A stretch of DNA of 64,000 nt, from the NCBI GenBank assembly GCA_011799875.1, contig CM022303.1:216968255-217032254 (forward strand), written 5' to 3'. Shown here piece by piece: positions 10,011-22,349 of the stretch. The stretch comes from Thinopyrum elongatum (taxonomy: Eukaryota; Streptophyta; Magnoliopsida; Poales; Poaceae). The first letter of the stretch is position 1; each line of letters begins with the position of its first letter. The notes under the pieces are model-generated. The model had not been told where the DNA came from and did not search any database. It was given only the letters and a program-made list of their open reading frames with translations. Both the position numbers and the translations under genes were made by a program.

Positions 10011-12519
10011 AGTTTTTCTGCAAAGAATCTGAAACGAGAGTTGTACAAGAGAACATATTCTCCCACTTTGAATTACTGCTTTTGGATTATTTTATCATGC
10101 CATCTTTTAACTTTTTCTTTAAATAATTTTGCATTTTCATAAGCTTGGGTTCTCCATTCATCTAATGAGCTAATATCAAATAACCTCTTTTCACCAGCAA
10201 GTTTGAAATCATAGTTGATTACTTTAATTGCCCAATATGCTTTATGTTTTAACTCAAGAGGTAAATGACAAACTTTTCCATAAACCATTTTATAGGGAGA
10301 CCTACCCATAGGATTTTTATAAGCTGTTCTGTAGGCCCAAAGAGCATCATCCAATTTCTTAGACCAATTCTTTCGGGACCTATTAACAGTTTTTTGTAAT
10401 ATTAGTTTTATTTCTCTATTGCTAAGTTCAACTTGACCACTAGATTGAGGATGATAGGGTGATGCATTTCAATGGTTAACATCATATTTAGCAAGCATTT
10501 TACGGAAAGCACCATGAATAAAGTGTGAACCACCATCAGTCATTAAATATCTAGGGACTCCAAACCTTGGGAAAATAACTTCTTTGAGCATTTTAATGGA
10601 AGTGCTGTGATCAGCACTACTAGTTGGAATAGCTTCTACCCACTTAGTAACATAATCAACAACAACCAAAATATGTGTATACCCATTGGAGGAAGGAAAT
10701 GGTCCCATATAATCAAAACCCCAAACATCAAATGGTTCAACAACAAGTGAACAATTCATAGGCATTTATTGATGCTTACCAATATTACCAATTCTTTGAC
10801 ATTCATCACAAGATAAAACAAACTTACGGGCATCCTTGAAGAGAGTAGGCCAATAAAAACCAGATTGCAATACCTTATGAGCAGTTCTATCTCCCGCATG
10901 ATGCCCTCCATAAGCTTCAGAGTGACATTTCCGTAGGATTTGTTCCTGTTCATGCTCAGGTACACAACGTCTAATAATACCATCTACTCCTTCTTTATAA
11001 AGATGTGGGTCATCCCAAAAGTAATGCCTTAAATCGTAGAAGAATTTTTTCTTTTGTTGGTATGTGAAACTAGGTGGTATGTATTTAGCAACAATATAAT
11101 TAGCATAGTCAGCATACCAAGGAGTATTATGAGAAACATTTATTGCAGCTAGTTGTTCATCAGGAAAGCTATCATCAATAGGTAGTGGGTCATCAAGAGT
11201 ATTCTCTAATCTAGACAAGTTATCAGCTACGTGGTTCTCAGCTCCTTTCCTATCAGTGATATGTAAATCAAATTCTTGTAGCAAGAGTACCCACCTAATG
11301 AGTCTAGGTTTAGCATCTTTCTTTTCCATAAGATATTTTATAGCAGCAAGATCAGTGTGAACAATTACATTGGAATCAACAATGTAAGATCTGAATTTAT
11401 CACAAGCAAACACAACTGCTAAAAATTCTTTTTCAGTAGTAGCATAATTTCTTTGAGCACTGTCTAGAGTTTTGCTAGCATAATGAATAACATTCAATTT
11501 CTTATCAACTCTTTGTCCTAGAACAGCACCAACAGCATAATCACTAGCATCACACATAATTTCAAAAGGCAAGTTCCAATCAGGTGGTTGAACAATAGGT
11601 GCAGAAGTTAAGGCTTTCTTAAGTGTTTCAAAGGCTTCTACACAATCATCATCAAAAACAAATGGAACATCCTTTTGTAAAAGATTAGTAAGAGGCCTAG
11701 ACATTTTAGAGAAGTCTTTAATAAATCTCCTATAGAAACCAGCATGACCAAGGAAGCTAAGAATACCTTTAATATCTCTAGGACATGGCATTTTCTCAAT
11801 TGCATCAACTTTGGCTTTATCCACTTCAATACCTCGTTCAGAGATTTTATGCCCCAAGACAATACCTTCATTAACCATAAAGTGGCACTTCTCCCAATTC
11901 AAGACAAGATTAGTTTGCACACATCTCTGCAAAACTCGATCAAGGTTGCTCAAGCAATCATCAAAAGAAGTTCCATACACAGAAAAATCATCCATGAAAA
12001 CCTCAACAATCTTTTCACAAAAATTAGAGAATATAGCAGTCATACATCTTTGGAAGGTAGCAGGTGCATTGCATAAACCAAAAGGCATACATCTATAAGC
12101 ATAAGTTACAAAAGGGCAAGTAAACGTGGTTTTCTCTTGATTAGGTTGTGAAACAGGTATTTGAGAGAAACCAGAATATCCATCGAGAAAGCAAAAGTGT
12201 GTGCTTAGATAATCTTTCCAACATTTGATCAATAAAAGGTAAAGGGTAATGATCTTTTCTAGTTGCTTTATTTGGTTTTCTAAAATCAACCATTCTATAG
12301 CCAGTAACAATTCTTTGAGGGATAAGTTCATTTTTATCATTAGGAACAACAATAATACCTCCCTTCTTAGGGACACAATGAATGGGACTTACCCATCTAC
12401 TATCAGCTATGGGATAGATTATACTTGCTTCCAGAAGCTTTAGTATTTCAGCTCTTACCACTTCTTTCATCTTAGGATTCAATCGTCGTCGATGATCAAC
12501 AACGGGTTTAGCATCAGGT
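10011..12519 (-). pseudogene. Athila-like Ty3/gypsy pol pseudogene (RT, RNase H, integrase)
   Basis: The minus-strand reading starts at the RT N-terminus (PVVDHRRRLNPKMKEVV, about 12510-12460) and contains the RT active site (FMDDFSVYG, about 11990), RNase H ([14 protein letters not shown]), the integrase zinc-binding region ([20 protein letters not shown]) and catalytic core ([19 protein letters not shown]), then the Athila-type C-terminal block [16 protein letters not shown]. Damage: loss of a CA dinucleotide near 12205 shifts the frame after MLERLSKHT; in-frame stops lie at 10766-10768 (TAA), 10469-10471 (TGA) and 10073-10075 (TAA). The C-terminus is cut at 10011 by the long-LTR element. 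Gag and protease are missing, replaced by sequence from another element at about 12520. Not functional. Confidence 0.92.
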
Positions 12520-14319
12520 TCCTTGGAAGTGCTTGATGAAACACTCCTTCAGCTCCGACCAAGTGTTGATGGAATTAAGGGGCAAGTTTTTCAACCAAGT
12601 ACGAGCTGGCCCCTGCAGCATCATGGTCAAGTACTTACCACACACTGCATCGCTAACATCTAGCATGTCCATAGCGATGTCGTAGCTCTCAATCCAAGCC
12701 GCCAGCTCCAGGTCAGGTGTGTAATTAGAAACTTATGAGGGCCTTTGAAGTCCTTGGGCATATGCTCATTATGCAGAGCCGGCACCAAGCATGTGATCCC
12801 AATGGTTCTGTTGCTCGACCCTACCCCTTGCAAAGCGAAGGGGGTCACAGGAGGCCACTGATGAGCCATCACGTTGGCAGCTTCCGCTTCTCGACGTGCA
12901 CGAGCCGCGTCAACAATTTCCTGAGCGTCTTGGGCTTCATGATGGGGCGGGTCACGTTGCTGCTCACGTATTCGCCAAGCATTGCTAGAGACTGTCGGTG
13001 ACTCAGCGTGGTGACTCCTGCTGCAGCTTGGATGTGGGGTGGAGTGGAGCCGTTGCCGGCTATAGGAGTAGTTCGCTTGCTGGGCCACTGCAGTTTTCAA
13101 CATCTCGATGGCATGTAAAGCTTCCCTCTCAACTGGGGTGTTTCCGGTGATTGGAAGTGCGGCGAGGTTGGTGGCAGCTACCAACAGGTTATCAACAGGA
13201 TTGGAAAAAGTGACCCACTGGTGTTATGAAATGATCTGGAGTCGTCCGAACCGGCAGCTGGTGCTGGACCGGCTCAGGCTGATGATGTTGAGCCGGTTGG
13301 CAAGGCTGAGCCCCCAATGGCCGACCATCTCCATCTTGAGGTACGACCCGGTTCAATTGGGGTATAACCGGTGCCACAAGGGTGCTCGTCCCGGTACCTG
13401 GTGCGGGCGTGTTGAACAGACGCGTGGGCTAAAAACCAGGGGCATGCTAATCTCATGTCTTCTCCTGTGAACCACCTCATAAGCATTCTGTCGGAGGCCC
13501 ATGCACCATGCCTCTGTCCTTAAGCCTTCTACTTCCCTCTACAACTGGGTATGTAACTCCACCACGCGGGTTCTCTCGGCGTTGATATCCTCCTGAGGTT
13601 TAGCCATCTGCTTGCGAATTTTTGCTATCTCTGCGTTGCGCTCTTCCTGGTTCTCCGCCGTCAGTGGCGACCCAAGGAGCATTGTCAATGAAGAGACTAG
13701 CTCTGAGAGAACTTGAGCTGGTGGTTTAACCGGACCGGACGCGCTGGGGTCAGCCGCCGACGCACCGGTTCCTCCCGTGGCGCCTGCTGCACTAGAGGCG
13801 AGAGCCGGCGCAGTGCCTGCCATGTAGATGGTGGACCAGTGGGGCGGCTCATGATCATCCAGAGCCGGCTCATCGTCGGAGCAGCCCCCAAGTCTGTCGT
13901 CGTACAACGGGCGGATCGACTCGGTTTCCCCAACCGATGACTCACCGTCGGAGTAGACGAGGGTATTCCTACAAGACGCGGAGTTGTCAGCAAGATCGAC
14001 CCCCTGGGTGAAACCGACAAAAACATGGTTTCGGGCCGCTTAGACCCGGGCGGGTTGCTTACGCTGAGCTGGCTCGATGATGTCGGTGCAGATGTCCGGC
14101 TTGGGTCTTGACTCGCCAATTTTACCGATGAAGACATGGATCTTGCCAAAAGGGACCCGGTACCCATATTCAATTGAGTCGGCCTCGGGGACCCAGCCTG
14201 AGTCGTCGATGTAGAGCTTGCCGCGGCGACTCTTTCGTCATGCGGCCGATCGCATATCCCTCGATCCCTGCGAGAGCTCCCTCCAAGAACTTAGCACCAT
14301 CGAGCGATAGACCCATGGT
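12520..14319 (-). pseudogene. Gag pseudogene of gypsy element X
   Basis: The gag start is inside the leader at about 14319 (MGLSLDGAKFLEGALAG on minus), immediately after the PBS. The region then has a coiled, charged segment (EERNAEIAKIRKQMAKPQED, about 13640), a stretch rich in R/A/E (IVDAARARREAEAANVMAHQ, about 12900) and the conserved capsid block (ELAAWIESYDIAMDMLDV then GPARTWLKNLPLNSI, about 12690-12560). At least one frameshift lies near 12735 and several stops lie at 13200-14040. The reading ends at HFQGT, where a gag would continue, and joins Athila RT sequence at about 12520. The gag resembles the Tat/Retand type more than Athila. Not functional. Confidence 0.75.
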
Positions 14320-14328
14320 GGGCGCCAA
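14316..14328 (-). other. Primer-binding site of element X
   Basis: Minus strand TTGGCGCCCACCA, next to the LTR end at 14330. The gag ATG overlaps the end of this leader (CCATGG). Confidence 0.8.
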
Positions 14329-14329
14329 C

Positions 14330-14873
14330 TATCGTGGTTTTGTCACGGCAGATGTCCTCGTGAAAGCACTTAGTCGTGAGGCCATCGCCGTGAGGTAGTA
14401 GCTTGAACGGGGTTGATCAGGATCGAAAGACAAGGGTTTACCCAGGTTTGGCCCATCGCGGTGGAGGTAAAAGCCTACTCCTGCTTGATTGATATTGACG
14501 ATGATGAGCTCGATTACAAGGGTGCGAATTGGCTAACCTAGTACTCGAGAGATTGAAACTTAGTCCTTTCTGCCCCAGGGGCTCCCTTTATATACAGGTG
14601 GAGGCCCCAGGTTTACAACAGAGTCAGGGTCGTAGTACAACCCGTGCCCTAGTCAATTTCTTATTTGCCTTCTTTCCTAAGAACTACGGCATCCTTCGAA
14701 TGATGAGCCATTGCCTCAGGGGCTGGGCTGTGAACCGGCCCACTCCATGAGTCGCCCTGTAGGCCTTGAAGTCTTGATCGCCACGGCCCATCTTAAGTCC
14801 TGCTCTTCAAAGCGCCATTTGGATAACCCGGCCCTAAACGGGCGGGTTATATCATCGGGTTATATCCCCAACA
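14330..14873 (-). mobile_element. Element X 5' LTR (544 bp)
   Basis: On minus it runs from TGTTGGGGATATAACCCG to ...AAAACCACGATA; the inner end has tatcgtgg where tgtcgtgg is expected, a probable transition in the terminal CA. A TATA box (tatataaa on minus) is at 14587-14594. The outer end abuts plus-oriented Athila-like 3' sequence (Y), so X probably inserted in Y. Confidence 0.78.
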
Positions 14874-16034
14874 CATAGCCATTCCGAGATATATTGCCAT
14901 GCAACTTCCACCGTTTTGTTATTATGACACACATCAACATTGTCATGTTGCTTTGCATGATCATATAGCTGACATAGTATTTGTGGCTCAACCACTGTTT
15001 ATCATTTTTATACATGTTACGCTAGATCATTGCACATCCTGGTATACCGCCAGAGGCATTCATATAGAGTCATATTTTGTTCTAGTATCGAGTTGTAATT
15101 TTGAGTTGTAAGTAAATAGAACTATGATGATCATCATTATTCATTATTAGAGCATTTTCCCAAGTGAGGAAAAAAAGAGGCAAAAAAGAGCCCATAAAAA
15201 AAGAGCCCAACAAAAAAGAAAAAAAAGATAATAAAAATGAGAGAAAAAGAGAGAAGGGGCAATGGCACTATCCTTTCCACACTTGTGCTTCAATGTAGCA
15301 CCATGTTTCTCATATAGAGAGGCTCCTATGCTTTCATTTTCATATAACTAGTGGAAATTTTTCATTATAGAACTTGGCTTGTATATTCCAATGATGGGCT
15401 TCCTCTAATGCCAAGGTCTTCATGAGCAAGCAAGTTGGATGCACACCCACTTATTTTTTATTTTTGAGCTTTCATACACTTATAGCTCTTAGTGCATCCG
15501 TTGCATGGCAATCCCTACTCCTTGCATTGGCATCAATTGATGGGCATCTCCATAGCCCGTTGATTAACCTCATCGATGTGAGACTTTCTCCTTTTTTGTC
15601 TTCTCCATATCATCTCTACCACCACACTCTATTCCACCCATAGTGCTATGTCCATGGCTTGCGCTCATGTATTGCGTGAGGGTTGAAAAAGCTGAAGCGC
15701 GTTAAAAATTATGAACCAGTTGCTTGGCTGACACCGGGGTAGTGCACGATTTATATTTTGTATTAAGAAGATGGAGCATGACAAGGCTATATGATTTTGT
15801 AGGGATAAATTTCTTTAGCATTAATATTTTGAAAGGCGTGATTGTTTGTTGTTATGCCTGAGTATTGATGTCTTTATGTCAAATTATAGACTATTGCTAT
15901 GAATCATTCGGATCTTAATATTCATGCCACAAAATAGATTACATGATAAATATGATAGGTAGCATTCCACATAAAAAATTCTATTTTATCATTTTCCTAC
16001 TCGAGGACGAGCAGGAATTAAGCTTGGGGATGCT
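14874..16034 (+). mobile_element. Element Y: 3' internal region of an Athila-like element
   Basis: Non-coding tail of a plus-oriented Athila-like element. Blocks match, in reverse complement, the E3 internal region (for example ccgagatatattgccatgcaa here and its complement near 27960; the AG-rich stretch at 15165-15255 and the CT-rich stretch at 27588-27625). It ends in the polypurine-like aattaagcttggggatgct. The aa-rich frames near 15420-15640 and 14900-15110 have no domain. Upstream parts were lost on the X side. Confidence 0.75.
16017..16034 (+). other. Polypurine tract region of Y
   Basis: The sequence taagcttggggatgct lies directly before an LTR start (TGATACGTCTCC), the same arrangement as in E1 (22335-22349) and, in complement, E3 (26815-26835). 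Confidence 0.75.
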
Positions 16035-16344
16035 TGATACGTCTCCAACATATCTATAATTTTTTATTGTTCCATGCTATTATAGTATCAATCTTGGATG
16101 TTTATTATGCAATTATATATCATTTTCTGGGACTAACCTATTAACCTAGTGCCCAATGCCAATTGCTGTTTTTTGCTTGTTTTTGGCCTTTCAGAAAATC
16201 AGTACCAAACGGAGTCCAAACAATACGAAACTTTTTAAAGGTTTTTTCTGGACTAGAAGGGACCCTAGAATCTTTGAGAGAAGACCTGAAATGCCACGAG
16301 GCAGCGACAAGCCTCCCAGGCACGCCCCCAGGCTTGTGGGACCC
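16035..16344 (+). mobile_element. Y 3' LTR, 5' fragment (310 bp)
   Basis: It starts TGATACGTCTCCAAC and carries the cagttgctgt / tttttgcttg words shared with E4. It stops at 16344 where the end of a minus-oriented LTR (E2: tgatgtctactacac) begins, so E2 inserted here. The last five bases (gaccc) are the candidate left target duplication for E2. Confidence 0.78.
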
Positions 16345-16381
16345 TGATGTCTACTACACAACTTTATTCTTGTAGACTCGT
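16345..16381 (-). mobile_element. E2 LTR, left piece (3' end of the LTR)
   Basis: On minus it reads ...ctacaagaataaagttgtgtagtagacatca split over the piece; it is the terminal 37 bases of an E1-type LTR in reverse orientation. It ends in ctcgt, the duplicated target of E1; the remainder resumes at 24047. Confidence 0.82.
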
Positions 16382-18033
16382 TGATACGTCTCCAACGTAT
16401 CTATAATTTATGAAGTATCCATCCCATGTTTACAACAATTCTATATGGTTTTGGTATGATTTAAATGGAACTAACCTGGACTGACGATGTTTTCAGCAGA
16501 ACTACTGTGGTGTTGTTTTTTGTGCAGAAATAAAAGTTCTCGGAATGGGCTGAAACTTTCTGACAATTTTTTTTGAACAAAAGAGACCCCTGAAGCTTCA
16601 TGGGATGACCAGAAGGTGAAGGAGGTGAGCACAACCCACCAGGGCGCGCCAGAGGCATTTCCTGTGCGCTGGTGGGTTGTGGTCACCTCGAGGCCCATCT
16701 TCGCGTGAAACCGATGCCAAAAAATCCTATAAATACAGAAACCCCGAGAAATAACCCTAGATCGGAAGTTCCACCGCTGCAAGCCTCTGTAGCCACGAAA
16801 AACCAATCGGGAGCCTTTTTCAGCACCCTGCCGGAGGGGGAAATCATCACCGGAGGCCATCTTCATCATCCCTATGGTCTCCATGGTGAGGAGGGAGTAG
16901 TCCACCCTCGGGGCTGAGGGTTTGTACCAGTAGCTATGTGTTTAATCTCTGCCTCTCGTGTTCTCGAGTTGGCACGATCTTGATGTATCGCGAGCTTTGT
17001 TAATATAGTTGGATCATATGGTGTTTTCCCCTCTCTATCTTGTTGTGATGAATTGAGTTTTCCCTTTGAGATTTCATTTTTATCGGATTGAATACATTTA
17101 TGGATTTGAGAGCACTTGATGTATGTCTTGCTATGAATACCCGTGGTGACAATGGGGTATCATATTGATTCACTTGATATGTGTTTTGGCACTCAACTCG
17201 CGGATTCCCGAGGTGTCATTGGGGTAATCTATGCATAGGGGTTGATGCACGTTCTCGTCTTTGATTCTTCGGTAGAAATCTTGGGGGACTCTTTGAGGTT
17301 CTTTGTGTTGGATTGAGTATTATGAATCTGAAATTGTTTGATGCATATCGTATAATCAACTCACAGATACTCATGGTGACATTGGAGTATCTAGGTGACA
17401 TTAGAGTTGGTTGATGTGTATCATATGGTGTTATTTTAGTACAAACTCTTAGATAGATCGATCGAAAAGGATAACTTGGTGTTATTTTAGTACGAACTCT
17501 TGGATAGATCGATCAGAAAGGATAACTTTGAGGTGGTTTTATACCCTACAAACAATTTCTTCTTATGTTCTCCTCTAGATAGGAACTTTGGAGTGATTCT
17601 TCATCGCACGTTGAGTGATCCAATTATATTAGCATTGTTGACAGACTGCACTAGCGAAAGTATGGACCCTAGGCCTCATTTTCAAGCATTGCAATATCAT
17701 TTGTGCTCACTTTTATCACTTGCTACCTTGCTGTTTTTTATTGTTCCTATTACAAAAATCAATATCTACTATCATTACTACCCTTTTATCTCCATCTCTT
17801 CGCCGAACTAGTGCACCTATACAATTTACCATTGTATTTGGTATGTTGGAGACACAAGAGACTTTTTATTATTTGGTTGCAGGGTTGTTTGAGAGACCAT
17901 CTTCATCCTACGCCTCCCACGGGTTGATAAATCTTAGGTCATCCACTTGACGGAAATTTACTACCGTCCTACAAAACTCTGCGCTTGGAGGCCGAACACG
18001 AGTCTACAAGAAAAAATTGTGTAGTAGACATCA
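16382..18033 (+). repeat. E1 5' LTR (1,652 bp)
   Basis: Begins TGATACGTCTCCAACG and ends GTAGTAGACATCA. Contains a TATA box (16728-16735) in the sequence cctataaatacagaa. Also holds the short imperfect duplication ggataacttggtgttatttt / ggataactttgaggtggttt around 17468-17540. Confidence 0.92.
16728..16735 (+). promoter_or_regulatory. TATA box of the E1 5' LTR
   Basis: The word tataaata, about 345 bases into the LTR; conserved as tataaata at 22697-22704 in the 3' LTR. Related LTRs (E4) have tataaatt at the same place, which supports a promoter role. Confidence 0.6.
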
Positions 18034-18043
18034 AGCTCTTTTC

Positions 18044-18057
18044 TGGCGCCGTTGCCA
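18044..18057 (+). other. E1 primer-binding site
   Basis: TGGCGCCGTTGCCA, ten bases after the LTR end; this is the typical Athila-type site. Confidence 0.85.
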
Positions 18058-18159
18058 GGGAGGTGAGTGCTTGAAGGTATATATTTAGATCTTGCAATTT
18101 AATCTTTTAGTTTCTTGTTTTATCACTAGTTTGGTTTATAAAACAAAAATTACAAAAAA

Positions 18160-19106
18160 ATGGAATTGAGGTGGTCTCATATTGTTCATCTTTATAATGT
18201 CTTTCGTTAAAATGATGGATCGGAAAATTGTGCTCAATTGATAGAAGAAGAATTCAATAAAATGTTTGGCATGAATGATGAGCATGATTGCAATGTTGTT
18301 GGTATGAATTCTTTGAATATCCATGATGCTAATGATATGCAAAGCCATAAGCTTGGGGATGCTATATTTGATGAAGATGATATTTTTAGTCCCCCAAGTT
18401 TTGATGAGAAAATTTATTATGATGAAAGCATGCCTCCTATTTATGATGATTATATTTATGAAAGTGGGTTTGGAAGAGTGTAAACTTTATGTAATAATGA
18501 TCCCACTTTTTTGGAGGGTGTTGAATGTTATTATAATAATGAAAGTGGATTTGGAGAGGTCATGACTTTATTTAGTGATGAATCCACTATTTTGGAAGAG
18601 GTTTCAATTGATTATGACAACAAAGTTGCCATCTAAGATGATTATGGTGATGACATGTATGCTATAAAGAGTAATGATATCCATGAAACTTGTCATCATG
18701 ATTTTAATTTTCAATCTCATGATAGTTATTTTGTTGAATTTGCTCCCACTACTATGAATGAGAAGAAATTTGCTTATGTGGAGAGTAATAAATTTTCTAT
18801 TCTTGTGGATCATGAAAATAATGCTTATGTGATAGCTATATTGTTGAATTCATTCATGATGCTACTGAAAATTATTATGAGAGAGGAAGATATGCTTTTA
18901 CATATCTCACTAATATCAAGTTTCCTCCCTATGTGTTGAAAAGCTTGAAGTTTTGCTTGTTTTTCCTTCCTATGCCAGTTGATTCTTGCTCCCATAAATT
19001 GTTTGCTCACAAAATCCCTATGCATAGGAAGTGGGTTAGGCTTAAATTTTCTTGCCATGTGATTCATGATGCTCCTGTTATGTTTCAATTCTTATATTTT
19101 ATGTGA
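18160..19106 (+). pseudogene. Broken acidic internal ORF of E1
   Basis: A degenerate reading frame rich in D, E, N and Y, with blocks such as EEEFNKMFGMNDEHDC (about 18245), KIYYDESMPPIYDDYIYESG (18410-18470), its local echo YYNNESGFGEVMTLFSDEST (18530-18590), and a more basic end PMHRKWVRLKFSCHVIHD (about 19018-19070). Stops occur near 18190, 18481 and 18634. The end block corresponds to the MPMHRKR end of the E3 ORF (61288 onward), so both descend from the same internal gene of non-autonomous Athila-like elements. No enzyme motif is visible and the function is unknown. Confidence 0.65.
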
Positions 19107-22100
19107 TCATCATTGAAATCATCATGCCTAGCTAAAAAGGCATTAAAGAAAAGCGCTTGTTGGGAGACAACCCAACATTTACCCCTACTGTTTTTGTGTG
19201 TTACCATGATTAAGCTACTGTAGTAATCATGTTTTATAGCTTTTGTTTCAATAAAGTACCAAGTAAAGCCTTTGGGATAGTGTGGATGATAGTTGACTTG
19301 ATTCTGTGCAAAAAAATAAACTTTTGCGTCTAGTGCAGAAATTCCTATCTTTTACTGGAATGTGGAAAATTCTTAATTTTTTACAGCTGATAGGTATACG
19401 AATTGTTTAAGTTTTCCTAGTTTTCATAATTTTTGAAGTTACAGAAGTATGACCATAATTCAGATCTTTACGTACTGTTCTGGTTTTGACAGATTCTGTT
19501 TGCAATGCATAGTTTGCTTGTTTTATGGTTTCTATGGCTTATATTTCTTAATATAAATTGTGGAAATTGTAGGATACAGTAGGCATTGTATGATAACAAT
19601 TATGAATCTTATCTTGACAGTACCAAAGTGAATGATTTGTCTTTATCATACTAACACATCTCATGAAGTTTTGTTAAGTTTTGTGTGATTGAAGTTTTCA
19701 AGTTTTGGGTGAAATATTGATATGAGGAGAATAAGGAGTGACAAGACCCTAAGATTGGGGATGCCCAAGGCACCCCAAGGTAATATTCAAGGAAGATCCA
19801 AGCAACTAAGCTTGGGGATGCCCCGAAAGGCATCCCCTCATTCGTCTTCGACATTATTGGTAACCATACTTGGGGCTATATTTTCATTCGTCACATGATA
19901 TGTGTTTTGCTTGGAGCTTCATTTTCTTTTGTTAGGATTTGCTTTATGTTATTTATACAATGTTTTGCATCTTTTATTTCAATAAAAATGTCAAGTATAG
20001 CCTTTGCTATGCTTATTTTGCAAGTCTATATGTGGCTGTTTGAAAACAGAAAGTTGCATGCTAGTGCGTGAATTCTCCAGAAAATTAGGAATTCGATAAA
20101 ATGTTGAATTTTTTTGCATTATAATATATAAAAAAATTCTACAGTGTGGTAATTTTTCAGAATTTTTGTAGTTATGGAAGTATGAGTATAATTGCACTCT
20201 TTACATACTGTCCTGTTTAGACAGATTGCTGTTATGTTTGCATTGTTTGCATATGTTTGCTTGTTTAATGATTCTATTTGTGGATAGGAGTATTAAATAT
20301 GCAGAGGAATTTAGTATGCAATGTTAAATAATAATTTTACTGATTTTCTATAGTTGATAATGATAAGGTTATTGCATTGATTTATACTAACTTATCTCAT
20401 AAGTTCTTGTTGAGTTTTGTGTGGATGAAGTTTTTAAGATTTAGGGAAACCGTGATATAAAAGGAATTAAGGAGACACATAAGCTCAAGCTTGGGGATGC
20501 CGAAGGCATCCCAAGATAACATTTCAAGAAGTCTCAAGCATCTAAGCTTGGGGATGCCCCGGTAGGCATCCCACCTTTCTTCATCAACAATTATCGGTTA
20601 GCCTCGGTTGAGCCTAAGTTTTTGCTTCTTCGGATGATCTGTGCTATTCTTAGAATTTCATTTTATTTTTTTTTGCTTGCTGTTTTAATAAAATATTTAG
20701 ATCTGAAATTTTTTAAATAAGAGATAGTCCTCACATAGCTACCTATTTACTTAACTACTCATTGGATCTTCACTTATATCTTTTTGGAGTAATTTGTCAT
20801 TTACTCTCATGCTTCACTTAGATTATTTTGAGAGTTGAAATTTTTGAAGAAATACTTGTGCTCTCATGCTTCTCTTAAATTTATTTGAGAGATTGTTAGT
20901 AGCAATGGTAATATATAAATTGAGTCCCAAAGTGATGGATATTCAAGAGGGATATAATAAAAACTTTCATGAAGATCATTGGATATGATAAGTTTGATTC
21001 CTTGCAATAGTTTTGCGATATGGAGATAATAATATGTGAGTCATGTTGGTGAGTAATTATGCTTTAGTAAGAATATTGGTGTTAAGGTTTGTGATTCCCT
21101 ATGCAAGCACAAAAGTCAATAGTTGTGCAATGAAGTTACATCCTACTTGTGGTGCATTATTCGGTGTTAGTTATGTTTAATGCTCTTTTATGATCGTTTT
21201 CATTTCTTGGTTGGTCGCTTCTCAATGTATTTGCTAGCCTCCATTTGTACTAAGTGGGAATACTACTTGTGCATCCAAATTCCTTAAACCAAGTTGTGCC
21301 ATATGAGTCCACCATACCTACCTATATGCGGTATTTCCATGCCGTTCCAAGTAAATTTGTATGTGCCAACTCTAATTTTCAAAATAAATTTCCTTTTTGT
21401 GTGCCCGTACCGCTCATGAAGCGGCAGGGGGTGGCCAATATTATTCCATGCTAGATGTGTTATTCTCAAGGTGAGTGTTTATTCACTTGTCATTGCACGA
21501 GAGTGTGGCGATAATAGGGATGCCCAGTCCCGAAATGAAAAAGAAATTTACTTTATGTTGTCAAATAATAAATTTCTTGGAAAGTGTTGGTATGAAAGGC
21601 ACCTGTGGATACGGCTAGCCATGGATTGTGAAAGAATGGTGGAAAAAGGAATAAACTTTATTTTATGTTTGGGAACCGCCTATGATGTATCCAGCATGGA
21701 AAGTATTGGGAATTCTCGGCCATTTTCGTTGACGGGAAAAGTATGCCTCTCAAAACAATTTTATCTCTCAATTTAAGCTTTGAGCTCTGGCACCTCTACA
21801 AATCTCTGCTTCCCTCTACAAAGGGCCTATCTATTTACTTTATGCAATTTTTATTTTTATTGAGTATCCATCTTCTCTTATAAAGCAGCAACTAGGGAAC
21901 ACTATTGTCATACTTGTGCATTGGGCATAGTTAATATTCGATTGTGTTTCATGAATGGATCAATGATTGAGCATAATGGGCTAGGGATAGCTTTCTTAGT
22001 GTTGATATTTTGAAAGACATGGTTGCTTGTTGATATGCTTGAGTATTGACGTCCTCATGTCAAATTATAGACTATTGCTTTGAATCATGCAAGTCCAAAT

Positions 22101-22334
22101 GTCCATGCTATAAAAGAAAAGAGTATATGAGGAATATGATAGGTATCATTCCACATCAAAAATTCCGTTTTCAACTGCTACTTTATCATGATGAGTTTTA
22201 TGAGAAAGAGTTGTTGTTATGATGCTAGGAAAAGTGATTGAAATTATCATTGATCAAACTTATGCACTATGCTAGCATTCACACTTCATAAATTATTTCT
22301 TTTATCATTTACCTACTCGAGGACGAGTAGGAAT
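19107..22334 (+). other. E1 3' non-coding region
   Basis: No credible gene. It contains the conserved block ttgttgggagacaaccca (about 19158), several copies of cttggggatgcc with an inverted partner ggcatccc (19750-19840, 20485-20570), and two internally related segments with the same pattern of words (19420-19860 and 20140-20600), which look like an old tandem duplication of about 730 bp. The stretch 21800-22330 resembles the Y tail (15280-16030). Confidence 0.65.
19740..20575 (+). repeat. PPT-like cttggggatgcc hairpin motifs
   Basis: aagcttggggatgccc followed within a few bases by aggcatccc occurs at about 19807-19840 and 20530-20572; single or diverged copies lie near 19755 and 20488. The arms ggggatgcc and ggcatcccc can pair. 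The same motifs appear in complement in E3 (28930-28965 and 28985-29015). The true polypurine tract at 22335 is the same word without the partner. Confidence 0.75.
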
Positions 22335-22349
22335 TAAGCTTGGGGATGC
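22335..22349 (+). other. E1 polypurine tract
   Basis: taagcttggggatgc directly before the 3' LTR start, the expected plus-strand priming site. Confidence 0.8.

Noticed and set aside
14899..15643. Short open frames in the Y tail
   Set aside because: No domain, AT-rich context, and the homologous E3 region has different frames.
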